Below, piece after piece: positions 22,895 through 25,970 of a DNA stretch of 25,970 nt (its first letter is position 1; every line of letters starts with the position of its first letter). The stretch is from an uncultured bacterium. GTDB lineage: Bacteria > Actinomycetota > Coriobacteriia > Coriobacteriales > Coriobacteriaceae. The stretch lies in assembly GCA_905215115.1 (NCBI GenBank), contig CAJMOP010000016.1, forward strand, positions 1 to 25,970, in the 5' to 3' direction. The notes beneath the pieces are model-generated. The model was given only the letters and a program-made list of their open reading frames with translations, did no database searches and was not told the origin of the DNA. Both the position numbers and the translations under genes were made by a program.

Positions 22895-24019
22895 TCAATA
22901 TCTTGATAGGATTTCATTCGAGCTCTTAAGCAGATATTCGCGCAGCAATGGAATCGAGAACCTCACCATGCCACGTGAGGGCGCATCGATAACCTGTGCC
23001 TTGATAAGTTGCCGTCGTGTCGCTGTCAGGCTCGCAGGGGGCAAGGAGAGCCCCGCTGCGATCTCTTTGGTCGGCACATTCCCCTCATGCTTGGCCATGG
23101 CAATGAGGTACTCAATCGCGCGAAGCGGCAAATCGGCAAGGGCAACGTCGAGCACGGAGCCCTCAAACTCCCCATACGCATCTTCAATGCCCTTCTGGGC
23201 ATCCTCAAGTGAAATCGACGCATCGCGGTCGGCATGCCTGCGCGCATTCGCGAATACGCGATAGCCCACGAGTTGCACGAGATACGCATATCCCCTCGTA
23301 GCACAAGCCGTCATTTCAAGCGCCTTGCCATCCAAGTGCAAACCGGCACCTTCCACGGTTGAAGCCATCGAATCCGAAACATCCGACAGCGGAATCGAGG
23401 CGAGCTCCTCAGCCTTAGCTCGTTGTAGAAATGTAAGGGCACGGCCGTTGATGAGGTCCATTACGCCCATGGTCAAGCCAGCAAATACAAACGCGATATT
23501 CTTGCGTTCGCGGATAAGGTGCTGCACGGCCGCTGCAACGAGCCGCACGTCATCAGCATCCGCATCCTGTATTTCATCGACCGTCACCAGCAGACCGGCA
23601 CCATGTTGCGTTTCCCGCGACGCCACGCTCGTCAAGACGCCCCGCAACGTCTCAGGCCCGGTCAAGGACTTAGATACGCCCGCTTTCACCACACCAAGAC
23701 TTGCTTCTAAATGAAGCTCGGTATTGTCCGAGGTGCGTGCGAGCTCATGTTGGATGGCGTCGACGATACTGCCCGCCGCAGTCACGTCAACCACGCGCCA
23801 ACCATACGACTTCGCAATATCGCCGAGCTCTGTCAACAGCGCCGTCTTGCCCGACCCGCGCGGGCCGGTAATGCGCATGAGCCTTCCGGGGGCGCCCACG
23901 CCTTCTTCGATGCCGTCCCTAAAATCATCAATAACCCGCTCGCGTCCGATAAGGACCGGAGGTTCAGCGCCAGCGGTCGGCTTAAACGGGTTGATTATCG
24001 TGCGCTTCAATGTCCCCAC
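22895..24019 (-). CDS. Standalone AAA-type ATPase with C-terminal winged-helix-like region
   Basis: The frame opens at GTG 24019, but TTG at 24010 (KRTIINPFKPTAGAEPPVLI follows) fits the GGAAGGTGGGG ribosome site better, giving 371 aa. Motifs: an N-terminal NPF...PPVLIGRE box, Walker A GPRGSGKT (52-59 from GTG), Walker B LLVTVDEIQDAD (143-154), then the FVFAGL sensor region and an arginine-containing lid. The C-terminal 90 residues (AIEYLIAMAKHEGNVPTKEI, SLPPASLTATRRQLIKAQVI, FSIPLLREYLL) look like a winged helix-turn-helix. This architecture resembles orphan AAA_16/ATP-binding proteins common in actinobacteria, with no known role. The promoter carries 9-bp tandem repeats. It is a solitary gene between repeat blocks, compatible with transfer. 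Confidence 0.88.
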   Translation of the reverse strand: MGTLKRTIINPFKPTAGAEPPVLIGRERVIDDFRDGIEEGVGAPGRLMRITGPRGSGKTALLTELGDIAKSYGWRVVDVTAAGSIVDAIQHELARTSDNTELHLEASLGVVKAGVSKSLTGPETLRGVLTSVASRETQHGAGLLVTVDEIQDADADDVRLVAAAVQHLIRERKNIAFVFAGLTMGVMDLINGRALTFLQRAKAEELASIPLSDVSDSMASTVEGAGLHLDGKALEMTACATRGYAYLVQLVGYRVFANARRHADRDASISLEDAQKGIEDAYGEFEGSVLDVALADLPLRAIEYLIAMAKHEGNVPTKEIAAGLSLPPASLTATRRQLIKAQVIDAPSRGMVRFSIPLLREYLLKSSNEILSRY

Positions 24020-24043
24020 CTTCCTACTGTCGTCGTTATCGTG

Positions 24044-24097
24044 ATTATAGTATCAATAGTGCAAATAGTGAAAGTAGTGAGAATAGTTCAACTATTT
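24044..24097. promoter_or_regulatory. Tandem 9-bp repeats upstream of the second ATPase promoter
   Basis: A TATAAT (-10, minus strand, 24044-24049) lies 25-34 bases before the possible starts. Directly upstream are four head-to-tail 9-mers: TCAATAGTG (24053), CAAATAGTG (24062), AAAGTAGTG (24071) and AGAATAGTT (24080). The last overlaps a perfect palindrome AATAGTT-C-AACTATT (24082-24096). They span where a -35 box would be and look like phased sites for a regulator. Confidence 0.72.
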
Positions 24098-24185
24098 AAT
24101 CATGCGGCCGTTTCCCGCCGCTAACAACTAAAGGTGCCAACAGTCCGCGTTGGACTCTAACAGGAAAACATTTGGCCCCTCAAAA

Positions 24186-24212
24186 ACCACCGCAAGGGGC
24201 CTTTGTGGTGGT
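24186..24212. repeat. GGGGAC-type palindrome, copy c (27 bp, shortened)
   Basis: ACCACCGCAAGG...CCTTTGTGGTGGT has the same arms as the 35-bp copies, but the centre has lost about 8 bases. TTTTCG follows as in copies b and e. It precedes the three-unit stem-loop block. Confidence 0.8.
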
Positions 24213-24235
24213 TTTCGCTCCAACACACCCCGCTG

Positions 24236-24290
24236 TCTCAACCTGTAACATCCAGCGGCCCTTTTCGGTCCCAGGTGTTACAGATTTAGA
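24236..24290. repeat. 55-bp stem-loop repeat, copy 3 (block B)
   Basis: The arms TCTCAACCTGTAACA / TGTTACAGATTTAGA carry two mismatches toward the base. The loop CCCTTTTCGGTCCCAGG is the same as in copy 1. Confidence 0.9.
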
Positions 24291-24315
24291 TGAAGCGATC
24301 GACGGCAACCGTTTG

Positions 24316-24370
24316 TCTCAATCTGTAACAACCACTCGGCAAATTGGGGTCCAGATGTTACAGATCGAGA
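24316..24370. repeat. 55-bp stem-loop repeat, copy 4 (block B)
   Basis: The arms TCTCAATCTGTAACA / TGTTACAGATCGAGA carry one mismatch. The loop (ACCACTCGGCAAATTGGGGTCCAGA) is unlike the others. It starts 80 bases after copy 3. Confidence 0.9.
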
Positions 24371-24395
24371 TTAACCGCGGAGCCCCGTCCGAAAA

Positions 24396-24450
24396 TCTCA
24401 ACCTGTAACACCAAACCCGCTTTTTGCAGCCCAGCTGTTACAGATTGAGA
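24396..24450. repeat. 55-bp stem-loop repeat, copy 5 (block B)
   Basis: The arms TCTCAACCTGTAACA / TGTTACAGATTGAGA carry one mismatch, and the loop resembles copy 2. It starts 80 bases after copy 4. The 25-base spacer before it shares CGCGGAGCCCCG with the spacer between copies 1 and 2. Confidence 0.9.
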
Positions 24451-24458
24451 CCAATGAA

Positions 24459-24493
24459 ACCACCACAAAGGCGCCTGCCCCCTTTATGGTGGT
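24459..24493. repeat. 35-bp GGGGAC-type palindrome, copy d
   Basis: ACCACCACAAAGG...CCTTTATGGTGGT lies eight bases after stem-loop copy 5, exactly as copy a follows copy 2. The centre GCGCCTGCCCC has the orientation of copy b. Confidence 0.87.
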
Positions 24494-24498
24494 CCAGA

Positions 24499-24535
24499 GA
24501 AGAATCAGCCCCAATTACAAGAGGCGGCATCAAGC
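24499..24535. repeat. GGCGGC element, degenerate copy
   Basis: AGAATCAGCCCCAATTACAA followed by GAGGCGGCATCAAGC matches 25369-25402 with a few changes that break the GCCGCC arm. It follows palindrome d as the other copy follows half-palindrome e. The next 24536-24678 bases hold no gene and possibly the promoter of the next one. Confidence 0.6.
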
Positions 24536-24678
24536 CCAGCCTACGTTTGGCGACCCCAAATCGAAGCCCAATGGGGCCTTTCAGCCCCCTCATTCCGGGC
24601 GGTCGCTTTCTTTTGAATATTGTCGTAAGCTGGTATCACTTATATTAATGAATGCATACTGTTTGCGAGGTACCCGCC

Positions 24679-25326
24679 GTGAAACGCTCCACCTATATCG
24701 GCCTGCTCGTCTTAGCGTTTGCGATTACCTCAGTCGGCGTGGGCATTATCTATCTCGCATTTCTCCCCGCCTCTGCAACGCAGGCGGTGATTGAGACCGT
24801 AAGCTATCCCATCGAAATCCTCACCGATATCGTCAAACCCGATTCGATCACCGTCGATTTTGACGGTACGCCCGCAGCGCTTGGGGTCAGCAACTATCCC
24901 CGTATCGAACTTGGGGCCAAGCGCTATACCAAAGATGAGCAGCTTATCGGTAAGGCAGCCAAGCTGCTCAAAGGCAAGACGTTTAAGCGGTGGTACGGCG
25001 CCGTAATATATCGAGCCAAGAACAGCCAAATGAATGGCGGGTATTATTCGACCCTTGAACTCGATGCGGCAAACGGGAGCAGACTGTGCAACGTCTCATA
25101 CGACCCCGGCTATGTGGACAATGAAGGGCCGGGGGTCTATATCTCGGATGGCGACGTAATCTACGTCATGGAGGGCGACCAGACGGCAGTCGTCAGTTTT
25201 ATGGATCAGTGTACCGAAGATGCCTACGAACAAACCTGCGAGCCCGATCCGCAGACAGCGCGCAACAGTGGCTCGGCACGCACTTGGCTATTTGACGACG
25301 AAATAACCTGGACCCCATCGAAATAA
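24679..25326 (+). CDS. Small membrane-anchored protein, unknown function
   Basis: I prefer GTG at 24679 (KRSTYIGLLVLAFAITSVGV follows), with GAGGT about eight bases upstream, over ATG 24652, which lacks an RBS. The 215-aa protein has one N-terminal TM or uncleaved signal segment (about 5-30). An outer part of about 185 residues follows, with no recognised fold; it has Cys in LCNVS, DQCTED and QTCEP and conspicuous acidic patches. It resembles the product of 21981-22649 in plan (short basic start, TM, external domain, similar size), but I see no alignable sequence. It lies between repeat elements, with half-palindrome e 11 bases after its stop codon. Confidence 0.75.
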   Translation: MKRSTYIGLLVLAFAITSVGVGIIYLAFLPASATQAVIETVSYPIEILTDIVKPDSITVDFDGTPAALGVSNYPRIELGAKRYTKDEQLIGKAAKLLKGKTFKRWYGAVIYRAKNSQMNGGYYSTLELDAANGSRLCNVSYDPGYVDNEGPGVYISDGDVIYVMEGDQTAVVSFMDQCTEDAYEQTCEPDPQTARNSGSARTWLFDDEITWTPSK

Positions 25327-25337
25327 GGACCCGTCGG

Positions 25338-25357
25338 GCAGGCATCTTTGTGGTGGT
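25338..25357. repeat. GGGGAC-type palindrome, half copy e
   Basis: CAGGCATCTTTGTGGTGGT corresponds to the right half of the 35-bp element and is followed by TTTTCG as in copies b and c. The left half is absent. Confidence 0.65.
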
Positions 25358-25365
25358 TTTCGACA

Positions 25366-25402
25366 AAAAGAAGCCGCCCCATTAACAGAGGCGGCATCAA
25401 GC
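25366..25402 (+). repeat. GGCGGC element, intact copy (possible terminator)
   Basis: AAAAGAAGCCGCCCC (25366-25380) and GAGGCGGCATCAAGC (25388-25402) form GCCGCC/GGCGGC around ATTAACAG. A second, degenerate copy is at 24499-24535. It may end transcription of the gene at 24679-25326. Confidence 0.6.
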
Positions 25403-25450
25403 AAGTCTATTTACTAGCGTCCCTCAAGACCCAACGAGAACGTCGCGGTA

Positions 25451-25522
25451 GCCCCGGCCACACCTTTCCCTCGGGCGACCCTCGCGAAGCGCGTGAGCAC
25501 GAGGGAAAGGTGTGGCCGGGGC
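25451..25522. repeat. Perfect 23-bp inverted repeat between convergent genes
   Basis: The arms 25451-25473 (starting GCCCCGGCCACACC) and 25500-25522 are exact complements separated by 26 bases that hold a smaller hairpin (CTCGCG...CGCGTGAG). It lies 11 bases past the hydratase stop codon on the minus strand. There is no T-run, so it may be a structured 3' end, a terminator of unusual type or a mobile palindrome. Confidence 0.85.
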
Positions 25523-25533
25523 GTACAGCAGAG

Positions 25534-25970
25534 TTACTCGGCAGCGGCCTTGAACTTGTTGTAGTTGATCAGGCAGCCGGCCTTGACGATGGCACGCTCC
25601 TCGGCCGTCATATCGGCAATGTAGAGCTCAATCTGCTCAACAGCACCGTCGGCGCGCACCACGTAGGCAGCGATGTTCTGCAGGTCGCCATCGAGCGCGG
25701 CGCGAATACCCGGCACAAAGACGTAGTCGCCCACCTCAAAGCTGGGCTCGGCCTCCATCTGGAAGGGAACCATGCCCCAGTTCATGACGTTGGAGCGATA
25801 GCGCTTGGTGGCGTACTCGTGGACGATGTTGGCCAGGCCGCCAATCACGCGCTGGCAGCTCGCAGCCTGCTCGCGGGCAGAACCGTCGCCCGGCTTCTTG
25901 GCGTAGAGCATGGAGCCGTACTCGGTCGCCTTGGCATCGGCCGCGATGCCCGCGCCGGCCAGCGCCTCAA
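25534..25970 (-). CDS. Aconitase-superfamily hydratase, C-terminal part (5' end outside window)
   Basis: The frame is open to base 25970; 145 residues are visible. GDGSAREQAASCQRVIGG is the swivel-domain substrate-loop signature related to the SREH-type loop of aconitases. VHEYATKRYRSNVMNWGMVPF and FEVGDYVFVPG follow. The end (MTAEERAIVKAGCLINYNK) is typical of the putative hydratases related to E. coli YbhJ. Enzymes of this superfamily isomerise hydroxy-acids using a [4Fe-4S] cluster bound in domains encoded outside the window. The substrate cannot be set from this part; aconitate hydratase is possible. It is convergent with the small membrane-protein gene on its left. Confidence 0.8.
   Translation of the reverse strand, partial: EALAGAGIAADAKATEYGSMLYAKKPGDGSAREQAASCQRVIGGLANIVHEYATKRYRSNVMNWGMVPFQMEAEPSFEVGDYVFVPGIRAALDGDLQNIAAYVVRADGAVEQIELYIADMTAEERAIVKAGCLINYNKFKAAAE

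Noticed and set aside
24236..24450. CRISPR-like array
   Set aside because: The repeating unit is a 55-bp hairpin with variable loop and 25-bp spacers, only two or three units occur per block, and no cas gene is present. The geometry is of palindrome arrays, not direct repeats with unique spacers.

Overview
The window looks like a chromosomal segment of a high-GC Gram-positive gut actinobacterium. The class Coriobacteriia, probably Collinsella, is my inference. It rests on the GC-rich codon use, a Stp/SEDS-PBP/PknB cell-wall signalling cluster, a mannose-family PTS operon ending in a DUF956 gene, a DUF5692-like membrane protein, and intergenic hairpin repeats with GGGGAC cores. No database search was possible.

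Layout. (1) 1-5936, plus strand: the 3' end of a PP2C phosphatase gene, a natural fusion of an FtsW/RodA-type SEDS glycosyltransferase with a class B penicillin-binding protein, and a PknB-type kinase with four PASTA repeats. The fusion gene has a frameshift near 3542-3550 that separates the KTG active-site motif from the rest. A strong terminator follows at 5989-6028. (2) 6087-9485, minus strand: a PTS mannose-family operon in the order EIIAB, EIIC, EIID, then (after a terminator-like hairpin) a DUF956/ManO-like gene and tRNA-Arg(CCU). A 370-base AT-rich leader region lies upstream of the operon. (3) 9860-15179: hypA and a large iron-sulfur/FAD oxidoreductase on the minus strand, divergent from a TetR-family regulator and a polytopic DUF5692-like protein on the plus strand. 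Two matching 15-bp palindromes lie in the shared promoter gap. (4) 15416-18740: a single-pass 498-aa envelope protein of unknown function, a convergent AAA/DUF4143-type ATPase whose promoter sits inside a 60-bp palindrome, and a small proline-rich acidic protein. (5) 18872-21499, minus strand: clpB. (6) 21678-25522: an accessory-looking stretch with two small membrane-anchored proteins and a second standalone ATPase. It is rich in three repeat types: 55-bp stem-loops in 80-bp periodic arrays (five copies), 35-bp GGGGAC-core palindromes (four copies plus a half), and a GCCGCC/GGCGGC element. (7) 25534-25970, minus strand: the C-terminal part of an aconitase-superfamily hydratase that runs off the right edge.

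How the genes work together: the phosphatase and PASTA kinase probably form an antagonistic pair that senses peptidoglycan and controls the wall synthase encoded between them. The PTS genes form one sugar uptake and phosphorylation unit. The TetR regulator probably controls both the oxidoreductase and the DUF5692 gene. The two ATPase genes are unrelated in fold details, but each has an iterated or palindromic sequence over its own promoter, which suggests autoregulation. The most unusual structure in the window is the phased stem-loop arrays together with the GGGGAC palindromes around 21.7-25.5 kb.
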